Part shown: positions 25,701-36,000 of the stretch, piece after piece
How the letters are laid out: the number at the start of each line of letters is the position of its first letter
Position numbering within the stretch: the stretch's first letter is position 1
Assembly: GCF_030463565.1 (NCBI RefSeq)
Contig: NC_134646.1
Coordinates: 60,281,710-60,345,709 of the forward strand
Length of the DNA stretch: 64,000 bases
Direction: 5' to 3'
Origin: Pelecanus crispus
Taxonomy: Eukaryota > Chordata > Aves > Pelecaniformes > Pelecanidae
Position numbers and translations under genes: made by a program
Notes under the pieces: generated by a model
What the model saw: the letters and a program-made list of their open reading frames with translations, nothing else
What the model was told of the DNA's origin: nothing
Database searches by the model: none

Positions 25701-28579
25701 TGTTCTTTCAACCATCAGTTATTCTAGTTCAAACACAGATATGGGGAACCTTGACATTTTAAAATTACAGGCCATTAGATTAAATTAGATTTGTTATTTT
25801 GCTGTAGTAACCCCCTACGCTTTACAAGGCTGATATATTCTTTCAGTGAAACTGAGATGCATTAATTGAAATGAGATACCATACCTTTAATAATGCAGAT
25901 TGATGTAGCTCTCTCACAGGGTTTTTCATTTGGTGCCTTTATTTTAACTCCTTTGAGTACTACTAATATGGTTCATTTTATCATTAAGAGGGCATTCTTC
26001 ACTTAAGAAGCATATGCCAAGCGAAACTAAAATAATAGTACTGGTTAACTGTTACACATAGGGAAGCACAGTTGATATTTATGCAAAATTAAATACGTGT
26101 GCAAGGCTGAACTCCAGTTTCCTACCCGAAGTAACTCGCGATCAAAGCAGAAAGCCCACAGAATTCCAACATCCCGCCTTCTGCAACATACAGATGACAC
26201 CAAATCTATCACCACTCGAAATACTCTCTTACAAAAACACAAACTGTTAAATACATAAGCAGCCTTCGCAGTAAGAGTCAGAGCTCTGGCCGTCTTCCCC
26301 GCTCAGGGGAACACCTTAGTGCTACCAGTTCAGAGCTCCAGGGAGAGACAGGAGGATTATTATAAGGATTCACCCAAACTTCAGTGCAACTTGGACTCCC
26401 CTATCCTGCAGCGTTCAGATTCAAGTAACGCTGGTAGAAGAAAAAGAAGACTTCTGGCACCCAGAAGACCTGCTCTGGTGAAAGGTCACAGACCCAAGGA
26501 GTAAAGACAAGACCCCTAAGATCTCTGGACCAGAGGAAGGGAAGTACCTCGATCCTTGCAGATCTAGACATTCATCACTTCGTGTCTTGGCTCCCCATCT
26601 GTAAAAAGAGCACAGCCTCCCTTTCCAGCCCCACCAGAGGAGAAATGCGCTGCAGACCACAGGGTGGATTCCTGTCAGCGCTACACAATGGTGACAGTGC
26701 TCACATGAGGATTTAAACCAGATGAGAATCCAACTAGCGAGTCACACAACTTAATCATTAGAAATAAAAATGCACAGCAAGCTCAGAGTTTTCGCTCTGT
26801 CCATTTCTGCTTTAATCCCTTGCATGGCACTATTTTACAGCCTAAGACAGGTTTTAAGCTGTCTCACACCGCTAACGTCCTCACTAGCCTGTCTTCTCCG
26901 TACTTGGGAGGTCCACCAGCCCTGCTTGCAACCATAATGGTTTCTTTTATTTTTGTTTGAGAGAGATGTAATTTTAAATGGTCAGAAGTGAGCTGGAAGA
27001 CACAACATGCTGGACATTTGCTAACATCTCTAGGCCAAAGAATAAATTGGTGAGAAACAATTACAGAGCCAGCTGAAGCAGATGGGTCTAGTAGCCAGAC
27101 ACACCATGACGCCTATTTCTGATTCGTGCCCAACTCAATAGGGCTTGTCACACTGAATGTTGATACCTATAACACCCCTCGATTTTTTATTTTATTTCTT
27201 TTTAAAGACAGACATTGCTTTGCGATAACTTTGAACTAACATGTCAAGTCCTGCACAATTCGCTCAGTCCAAATCATCCAGATTTAGCACAGTGAATGCT
27301 GAGCAGATTTTTGGAAGAACTAATAACCCTCATGCTCCAGAGCTTAAGCCAAACTGGGATTAAAAGGAAATACAATGTGTTAGGCAAATTAAGCCACATT
27401 TGCTTCACTGGCAGCTTCTTCCTCCTTTCTCTTAGCAGGAGCGTTCACTCTGGGCATTGCTGGAAAGGCAGATGCTTCCCTCTCGCACCACAGCCAGGGC
27501 GATGCTCCAGGCTCCTGACACGCTCCCGCAGGCAAGAGGACGGTGGCAATAGTAACAGCACATTTCAGCTTCGTCATTCATGCTTCAAGCAGATTAAAAA
27601 AGCAAAGGAGGAAGCACAATAAGGTATAGACAGCTTCCTGTGTACGCATGGACCTCTCGGGCCTGCATGGAGGGCACAAGGAGTTAAGAGCCCTTCTGCT
27701 CTGCTCACCGGGCCCCAAGTCGCACAAGAACAGGCGTGAGACCTCCCGTCACGGTGAACTGCGGAATAAACTGCTCAAGAGGGAAGTTTCCGCCTGACCC
27801 ACAAGTTTCTGCTCTTATACAGGAAGACTTATAGTCCCTTAATTATTATCACGCCTGGAGCGATTGCTGGCAGCTTTGTTACCTACAGAGAACTGCTTCG
27901 CCACTGAGTTCTTGGCTTCGTTAGCAGTCAGCAGAACTCACGGTCACAAGGTATTTTATGTACCATATGTATGACGGAGTCATGTGCCTCCCTCTTGGTC
28001 CCGTACTATAAAGGCAGCTCTATAGAAACTGCTGTATTCACCTTCCCAAGACAACCAGTGTTTATATGCACCTCACTTTCCCTCTTCCAGGCTGCATACT
28101 CACCTCTCCTTGGCACAAAAGCCCTTCTTTCCACGTTCCTCGCTGTTCATCCGCCTCTGGTCCTACACCAGCCAGCTTACTGTGTCAGTGCCAATGCCCT
28201 GAAGTCTGACACAGCATTACCTTTCTGGCTGATATTGGAGCGAACCATTACAGGCTGAAATTCCCAGGGCTTCAGGGAATCTTAAAGTCACAACAATTTT
28301 AACAAGAGCTTGCCTAACCACTGTCGGAAAACAGAATCCACCGAGGCTTACTAAAAGCCGCAGATTAAATTCGAAGCCCGCAGACGAAGGGAGCCGTTAC
28401 CCTGGTATCTGGGTTTATACCACCTTCACGCGTGTTCCGTACCGGCAATCCGACGAAGAGCTATTTAAAGTGTGTCTATTGTTACATGCCAAAATATTTA
28501 ACTATTAAATTTCACCCGCCACCTGCCTATCTTTGCATTTTATGGCACGAGCGAACAGCAAGCAGGATCTATTTTTCTG
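22721..28579. other. Non-coding intronic sequence of LIMCH1 intron 1
   Basis: Mostly AT-rich sequence with no recognised exon. A short AT dinucleotide tract lies at 25329-25343. GC content rises after about 27400 towards the CpG island. Open frames of 60-130 codons here show no family features. Confidence 0.55.
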
Positions 28580-29037
28580 CCCTGCCTGAAGGGCGAGACC
28601 GAATGCCTCTCCCCGGCTCGGCTGCCCCCGGCCCCCCAGTCCCCCGCTCCGCGCACTGCGGGGCGTCACCCGCGGGCCAGGGGGGCCGGAGGGGCGCGGG
28701 CCCGGGGGTTTCCCCAGCAGGGCCGGGGGCCCTCGCCCCCCCCCCGGGAGCCCCGCTGCGGGACGCGGCCGCGCCCGCTCCGCGCACCTGCGCGGCCCCT
28801 GTTTACAGCCGCCCCGTTCACCCCAGCCCCGGGGGCGGGGAGGGGAAATGCGATTAAGAGATTAAGTTTGGAAAAGATACGCGGGGAGGAGGCCGGGGTC
28901 CATCCAAAGGGGCGCGCACGCTGCGGGCCCCGGACGCCTTCGCCGCAGCGAGCGAAACGGGGGGGGGACGGGACGGGACACGGAGCTCGGCGTGGAATAA
29001 AATGCCTACGGACCCCGCGACGAGGCGGGGGGGAAGG

Positions 29038-29322
29038 ACACCGGGTCGCCCCAAAGGGGGTCGGGCGGCGGGGACACCGGGTCGCCCCAAAGGGGGTCGG
29101 GCGGCGGGGACACCGGGTCGCCCCGATGGGGGTCGGGCGGCGGGGACACCGGGTCGCCCCGATGGGGGTCGGGCGGGAGGGACACCGGGTCGCCCCGATG
29201 GGGGTCGGGCGGCGGGGACACCGGGTCGCCCCGATGGGGGGCGGGCGGGAGGGACACCGGGTCGCCCCGATGGGGGGCGGGCGGCGGGGACACCGGGTCG
29301 CCCCGATGGGGGTCGGGCGGCC
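29038..29322. repeat. 36-bp GC-rich minisatellite, eight copies
   Basis: Units begin with acaccgggtcgcccc at 29038, 29074, 29110, 29146, 29182, 29218, 29254 and 29290, an exact 36-base period with no length drift. The last unit is incomplete. Units 1 and 2 carry 'aaa' where units 3-8 carry 'gat'. Units 4 and 6 end in cgggagg instead of cggcggg. Units 6 and 7 have a g for t change in the G run. Each unit contains several G runs on the plus strand, so G-quadruplex formation is plausible. Because 36 is divisible by 3, the array is open in several frames on both strands; this produces artefactual 12-residue repeat proteins. It lies in LIMCH1 intron 1, about 26 bp from the exon 1 donor. Confidence 0.97.
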
Positions 29323-29348
29323 GCGCCCCCGCCATCCCGCGGTCTTAC

Positions 29349-29444
29349 CTCGATCCACTTCTGAGCCTCGGTGAAGGCCAGCTCGGGCTGGGGGGGCTCG
29401 GGGGGAGGCTGAACCTCTGCCAGCTCCAGCCCGGGACTGGCCAT
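29349..29444 (-). CDS. LIMCH1: LIMCH1 coding exon 1 (LIM and calponin-homology domains 1), N-terminus
   Basis: This exon encodes 32 residues beginning MASPGLELAEVQ and ending FTEAQKWIE. It ends in phase 0 at a consensus donor, GAG followed by GTAAGA on the minus strand. The proline/glutamate-rich leader followed by a FxEAQKWIE motif is the start of the long, CH-domain form of LIMCH1; the motif opens the calponin-homology domain, which exon 2 should continue. LIMCH1 binds actin and non-muscle myosin II and promotes stress fibres and focal adhesions in the cytoplasm. The ATG at 29442-29444 has G at +4 and C at -3, so its context is moderate. The start agrees with the mammalian protein in length and position. 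The exon sits in a CpG island and lies downstream of UCHL1 on the same strand, as in mammals. Only this exon is in the window. Confidence 0.9.
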
Positions 29445-29714
29445 CTGCAGGGCCCCGGCGCGCCGCGGCTGCGGCGGGGGAGCGGGCAGGCACCGAGCCG
29501 CCGGCCCGAGGTGAGCCGCGGCCGCAGCGGGGGGGACGGCGGAGGCCGCTGCCTGCCTCTGGCTGCCGCCGGGGCGGGGGGCCGGGGGCGGCGGCGCTCG
29601 GCAGCCCGCCTGCCTGCCGCTCGCCTGCGGTAACCTCTCCCCGCCGGTGCCCGCCCGCCGGCTCGGTCCTCCCCCGCCTGCCGCCCCGCCCGCCGCGCCG
29701 CGCCGCGCTGCCAG

Positions 29715-29724
29715 CTAAAAATAA
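29715..29724 (-). promoter_or_regulatory. Candidate MEF2 site upstream of LIMCH1
   Basis: The plus strand reads CTAAAAATAA, a perfect match (read as TTATTTTTAG on the minus strand) to the MEF2 consensus YTAWWWWTAR. It is a rare AT-rich island inside a GC-rich promoter, about 270 bp upstream of the LIMCH1 start codon. Muscle expression of LIMCH1 would fit, but binding is inferred only. Confidence 0.4.
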
Positions 29725-29758
29725 ACCGAGACGGGCGAAGCCGCTTTGCCTTCAGCCC

Positions 29759-29766
29759 ATGCAAAT
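29759..29766 (+). promoter_or_regulatory. Candidate octamer (POU-factor) site upstream of LIMCH1
   Basis: A perfect octamer, ATGCAAAT, lies about 315 bp upstream of the LIMCH1 start codon and 35 bp from the MEF2-like site, in otherwise GC-rich sequence. Function is inferred from the motif alone. Confidence 0.35.
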
Positions 29767-30090
29767 GCCCGCGCCGCCACCACCGCATCGCAGGCGACCG
29801 CGGCGCGGGGGGGCACCCCTCGGGGCGGGGGGAGGATGGCGACCCCCCCCCCCCTCCCGCGGCTTTGGGGGGGCAGCCGGTCCCCCCCACCCCGCAGCTG
29901 CGGGAGGACGCGGGGCCGCCCGCGGCTGCGGCATTAAACGCCCGGTTAATTAATCCGCGCTGTTGCGGGGAGCACCCCAGAGCCGCCGCCCCCCGGAGCT
30001 CCGCTCCGCTCCGCTCCCTGCGAAGCCGCCCGAGGCTCAGCGCCGCGCCCCGCAGCCTCTCTCCTCTTTCGGGAGCCGAGCAGGCGTCAA

Positions 30091-33000
30091 GGTGCGCTTA
30101 AAAAATCCCCACCGTGCGTGAATACCCTTTTTTCCCCCCCCTCTTTATGCGAGGGAAGAAAACAAACTCTGTCCTGCAGACTTGCGGGCTTGCGTCGTGT
30201 GAGTAGTCCTTAGCGTGAGAAGATGCTCTTGAGCCTAAGGTTAAGCAGGGAAGTTTCTAGAAACAGGGAAGAAAAAAAATTTTCACGAGGCCTTTTTAAA
30301 GCTAAATCCTAAAAATCTCCACTCCTAAGTGTTTGAAAGATGAGCCCAAGTTGCTCGTTTATATTTAGTCAAGCATGGAAAGATACCTGCAGGTATGCAA
30401 ACATTAACCCCTACTGCTAAGGAGTTTTTTTGAGAGGGGGTCTTAACTGGTCACATTTTCAGCTTGTGATAGTTGTCAACAAATTTTGACGAGAAGCAAA
30501 CTGTAGGATCTACTTGTCAACATTCCCTTATTTTAGGCATGAATTTGCCTCATTTCAAAACTTGGGATTTTGAATCCCATTTATTGTTATAAATTAGTCA
30601 AAGAAAAAAACCCCACTAACTTAAAATATAAATATATCACATAAATGTGTATATATGACTCTGTTTCCATTCTGCAATTTTGTCTTTATTGTTCTTTGCC
30701 TTTTGTTTTGGTCTTTCTTTGTTGTTTGAAATTTGCTGGAATAATGAAGGGCCTAAAAGCAGGCGATGGGTTCATAGGCATTTTTCTGAGAACTGCAACT
30801 AGATGAAAACTAGATGAATGGTAATCTAATCTCAAACATTTAAAGAGAAATAACAAGTGTATTTTGAAATACTTATGCTAACACAAACTATATTCTGATT
30901 CTTGTAATATTTAAATAGCACCGATGTATATCAGGCATCAATTAGATTTATTCTCCCGGGGCAGTGGAAGACTAACAATTTAAAATAATTATCCTACCTC
31001 TTCTTTTTATTACTGTACAATATCACATGTATGATTTTGCTGTCTGATGATCTCAACAGCACCTCTTGGAGAACTAGAAGAGCTGGAATGGGCCGGGGTA
31101 ACCATTGTACCACAGAGAGCATCCGTTTGATACAGAGACCACCACCACCACACACCTTGTCTTAAACTGAGAGGTGGACATTCATTTCTCATTTATATAC
31201 TCGGTTTTCATGGATCACTAAAGACGATGTGCTCTTATATATACTCTTATACACGCTCTTATATACACTCCTACATATACGTACATATACAACTTTTTAA
31301 ATTGATTACATCCACACAAAGACGTGTGGATATAGAGCTAGTGCAGTCCTTTAAAGAGCCCTGTCTTGTATTTAGGGGTTTAAAAGACACCCTGAATGGC
31401 AGCAGGAATCTAGCCACTTCTTTCCTAATCCTAATCCTGAACCTGCTTCCCATTCGGTCAAGTACAAGGCAGCATCCCTACCTCCCTGTTCCTATGGAAA
31501 CACAATCCTAGCATCAGCCCAGCTTGGTGGTTTTTTTTTTTTTTTAAAACCACCATCTGCCTGGAGAGTTGCAGGGCTTGCTCTAAGCCACTCGAATACT
31601 GGTTGTAGGTTTTTCAACCATTTTCCTTTCCCTATTACAGCCACCCTGGCAACTGGTACAGAAGGCAAAATATGAAAACGAGCACCTTAGAAACTCCAGC
31701 AAGGTTTTCCTGGGGTCACGCTGCTGCTCCTCCTCACCAGAAACATTACCAGAAACATAGCAATGGAATTTGTAACAGCAACATAATAGGAGAATTTTTC
31801 TTGTAGCTGTTTGCAAAAGTCTCTTCTTTTAAAACAAACGCTTTGGTTTAGCTTCTCTGTTTTTCTCTCCAGTAGAACTCAAGCTGCGTCTCAGTAGTCA
31901 TTGCCTGCAGCAGACTTGCATCTGTACTTCTTATTAGACAGGGGAAAACCTATGGAGGAGCAGGTATCCGTGTCAAGCTGCGCATCTTTGTCCAGGTGCA
32001 GTCACCCTTCCCAAAAGCAGACTGTGCCTATGCGCAAGTAAAGTAATTGTGGAAAAATGTGTAATGTGGTGGTTATAGGAGCAGGTAGAAGCAGAGGAAG
32101 AGGGTCTTCTCTGGTTATCAGGAATCTCTCTGCTGCTGTGCACAGAAAGAAAAATAGAGGCTTTTAAGGCAGAGTGAGGGTTCAGCTTGTATTAACCGGC
32201 TTGGTTTTCTACCCGGTTTAGTTTTCTCCACTGGGAAGATGAACTCTCCTGTTCCTTTTTGCCTCCAACGTAACATCTAACATCTTTAACCCTCTTGAAC
32301 AGCAGGAGCAGGGAGTTAGTAAGGCCTGATTGGTGTCACGGCAGGCCTGATCTTATCCCACGGCAGCAATGAACAGCTTGATATCCCAAGGGATTGGTAA
32401 GAAGATAGGGAGTTTCCCTCCAAGTCAGTTTGAATATCACCAATATTTTGCATATTCTGTATATGGTACCTATAATGCTTTCAAAGCACTTCAGAAAGGT
32501 GGAAAATCATTATTTTCCACTTTTTATAGTTGGATGAATTGAAGCCCAGATAAATAAAATAACTTCCCTAAGGTTATACAGCTTGTCAGAAATAAAATTT
32601 ATAGTCCTCATAGCAAAATCGCTTGTCCAGCCACTAAATGCTGCGAGCACTGCAGCCCTCTTGCTGTACAGGTGGCACAGTAATGAAGGAGAACTCAGCT
32701 CTTAGAATTATATACCTAGGCCTCCCTTTTACTCTCTACTTCTGCTGCTGTAATGCGTCTCCCTGAAGGAGTGGGTCTGGTGTTCAAGACCAAGCTCTGT
32801 GCAAAACTATTCCTAGATGGCATCTTTGTGCTCTCGCTGCGTTTTCTGGTTGTGATAACCTGACAATAAATCTCGTTCTTCAAAGCAGATCTGACACAAC
32901 ATGCTTCCAGTAACACGGGCACCCTCCATAAGGAAAAAATTGCTTTTACCAAAAAAACATCGGACAAAGAGCAAACACCCAAGGATCCTCTATTTCTATT

Positions 33001-36000
33001 CTATTTTACCTGGCTTATTAATCTTTTCTTTGTGAGCTTTTATAAATGCGCCTTAACCCAGCAAGGCCCCTGGGCTGGTTAAGAAGGGAAGTTATCCTGC
33101 TGGCACCAGGGCTTTTCTGCCTCCTTATCTCCTCTGCAATCTGTCAGTCCGGGCTGATATTCTCTGAGCAGATCTTTTTTCCCCCAGACCATAATGGTCA
33201 TCGTTGGGGACGTTGCACAATCCTGGGCCAGATTTCGGAGAAATCTGAGCTGAGCCATAAGCGGACTGCTCTGGCTAAATATCTTCTCAGTTGTTTGCTC
33301 AAGGACTTTTATACATTTCATTGGTTTGCTTGTCCTTTTTGTCCCTTTAGCAAACCACTGAATATCACACGGAGAATTTGAGGCCGTGTGGTATTTATTT
33401 TTAAAATTCTGCTTGGAATTCCTTTGTTCTCAGAGTATAAACAGGGGTAGGCATATCCAGCACAGCCCTATATAACCTCCAGATTATTTCAGCGCTGCTC
33501 AGAGATGCAGCCTTTGAGCTGTCACGGGACTCACACCGTCGCAAAGAGCAACGTGGCTGCCTGGTGATGGTGCAGGAGTGGGGCAGCCCTGGCATAAAGC
33601 ATCCTTGGTGTTAATACCTCTCAACAGGTATTAATCCTGCTGGAGAGTGTTTGGAGATCTTTTACCGAAGGCAGGTTGTGCACGTTCACAGCTTGTTATG
33701 CGTGAAGGGGTGAACTGAGAGGTGGGCTGAGGGAGCGGACGAGAGGAACCCTCACAGCAGCATCTGCCAAGGCCAAGGAGAAGGGCGGAAGAGATCTTTA
33801 CCAGAAATTTAGCATTTTCTTCATTGCTAAAGCTAGACTCAAAGACAGTTCAACTCTCCGTGACATGCAGCCTGTCTTTGAGAGCAGGTTGGTAAAGATA
33901 TCCACTCAGAAGCAAGAGACAGAAAAACCCTGATTTTGGAAAATGACTCAAAGGAAGACTGTTCCCCTTCAAGAGGTTTTTTAATTTCTTTTTTTAAAAA
34001 CTTACAAGCTAAAAGAAAAGTAATACCAGAGCTTTAGTTATTTTTAGTTCTCATGAAAAATCAATGAATCTGAGATTGTGAGAGCACGTTGATTTTTTTC
34101 AATCACTCAAACAAATGTTGTGACTTCACATTTTATTTAATCAGGGCATCTGCTGTGGTGCATTTGCAGTGTTCAACATTTGGCTGACAGCACCTGTTTG
34201 TTTATCCCAGCCATGCTGTCTTCTATCGCAGTCACTTTCTCTCTGCTACCACTCACTCAGCAACATATTGTCAGGCTTGGCATCGATGTTCTGTGTCGTT
34301 CTGGGAATTACAGGAGTGGATGGATCATCCGAGTTTGCTCTTTCCTTGGAGAAAAGCAGTATTATCCCTTCTCACCCTGTCCTGGGAGAGGGTGAAGCCC
34401 TTTTGTGAAGCAGTTTTTCTCTATTTTGGAATTTTATATTGATTTTTGAAAGCTAATACATCCAGTTGTCTCCTGGTAGCTAAGCACCATTTGACGTTTT
34501 CCTATTTCCCTGTCTTTGCATTTAATTAAATTTTTAGATTTTGAAGCTGTTGACTGTCCAGGATCTGATATACTACCACACATGTTGCTATTTAGCTAGC
34601 TATCAGCCTAATGAATCAGAGTGCCGGCGATTCCAAATGAGAGATCCCGTGCATAAATGCCTGTAAATATTCAGCATCATTTACAAAGCATAATTTTGGG
34701 GGTCTTCACCATCCTCTCTGTTCCCTGTGTAACAAACACTTGATCAGTATCTCTGTGTTTTGAGTGCTGCTGTGCTTTTAGGTGTGGGGTTTTCCCTGCC
34801 CAGCCCTCCTTTCTGGCTTTGCCACTTGGTTCTGCCTCTCCTGGAGGCCTCCAGATCCCAGACTGATAGCTCTGCTGATTGCACAGAGCCTGGCTCAGCT
34901 TCTCCTTTCATCCGCAGCCACAGTCAGTTCTCCTACTCACCCAAACATCCACTTCCTTCCTTCTTTATATTGTTCTCATCAAGACCTGCCTTTCCTCTGG
35001 TATAGGAAGTTCCTATATCCAGCCTCCTCTTTAATGAGCATCATTTTTTTCTCCACCAGCCTGCTTTTCCCAGCCTGCCACAGTCTCCTGTCTCTCAGTG
35101 CTGTAACTGCATTCAACCTCATTCTCTGTCTCTCCGGTTCCAGCTACTTCTCCCTTCCTCTTGTTCGCACACAGTAGGTGGAGGGACAACACAACAAATA
35201 GAAACCATGAAAACCACTGGGAAAGAAGAGCAGAAAGAAGGCTAGGGAAAGAAGAAATATCACAAGTAAGGGATACCAAGTGACACAAGGTTAAAAAGAC
35301 ATAAATTGGGTTGACTGAAGAGCAATTACATAAAAAAGAAGTGGAGGAGTGGTGAAAGGGAAGTAAAGCAACCCAAAATAAAGACAGAATAGAACCCAAG
35401 GTAAAAGAAAGAATAAACCTGAGCACAAAACCAGTGAACTTGTCAGGCCAGGGAGCATCCTTTCATTCTGTGTTTGTAGCTACCAAGCAGAGCAAGGTCT
35501 AGGTCCATACGTGTTCTTTCTAGGGCCTCCAGTAAAATACATACCATATCACAAAAGGAAAATGACCACAAGCACAAACCAGCAACTGCAAGAGGGCTCT
35601 GAAGGAAAGCGTGGCTCTCCCACCCAGCTCTGTACACCCAGAGCTACAGAGTTCTGCTCTCTTGACACGTCAAGCCGGGAAAAGGATGTGGCAGGACAAT
35701 GGGCCTTTCACCAGCTGTTATCAAGGCTCTTTTTAGCCCATTAAAACAAAAGCGCATCGGTGGGGAGCGGACGCTTGTAGGTTTGTGTACCTGCTAATGT
35801 GACACCCCATTTCTTTAATGCAAAACCAACAAACAGCCTTTGCTTCTAGGCTGAGCCGGAAGTGGTACAGAAGGACAAAACAGTATTTCCCTTCCAGTTT
35901 TTTTCTGAGTTTGACTGCTTTTCAGCTACTTTCTTACAACCTCCTTCATTAAAGACTGGAAGTGGAAGCGGGGTGTTCTTTCAAACACAGTCCAATACGG

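Larger units (their letters stand above)
1..29348 (-). other. LIMCH1: LIMCH1 intron 1 (5' part, continues beyond the window)
   Basis: This is everything downstream, on the minus strand, of the exon 1 splice donor at 29343-29348 (GTAAGA read on the minus strand). No reading frame here resembles the rest of the calponin-homology domain that exon 2 should encode, so exon 2 is inferred to lie beyond position 1. A very long first intron is usual for this gene in vertebrates. The intron holds CR1 copies at 2479-3972 and 21556-22720 and a minisatellite at 29038-29322. Otherwise it is AT-rich single-copy sequence. Confidence 0.8.
28580..30090 (-). promoter_or_regulatory. LIMCH1: CpG island containing the LIMCH1 promoter and exon 1
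   Basis: GC content and CpG density rise abruptly at about 28580 and fall at about 30090, with AT-rich sequence on both sides. The island contains coding exon 1 (29349-29444) and, upstream on the minus strand, the likely 5' untranslated region and core promoter (29445 to about 29900). I see no canonical TATA box at a suitable distance, so initiation is probably dispersed, as is common for CpG-island promoters. The downstream half is enlarged by the 36-bp minisatellite. Confidence 0.85.

Noticed and set aside
1-28579. LIMCH1 exon 2 (rest of the CH-domain start) within the window
   Set aside because: I looked for a minus-strand segment continuing the FTEAQKWIE motif into a CH domain and found none. 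The exon should lie beyond the left edge.
29038-29322. Regularly spaced repeats that might suggest a CRISPR array
   Set aside because: The units are contiguous tandem copies with no unique spacers, in a eukaryotic genome. This is a minisatellite.
28868-29374. Long open frames on both strands across the LIMCH1 island, with 12-residue repeats
   Set aside because: They are produced by the 36-bp minisatellite and high GC content. They overlap the real exon 1 in other frames or antisense and resemble no known protein.
34760-35177. Overlapping open frames of 81 and 131 codons with hydrophobic stretches, possible small membrane protein
   Set aside because: Leucine/serine/proline-rich reading of a pyrimidine-rich tract, with no promoter island, splice context or family resemblance.
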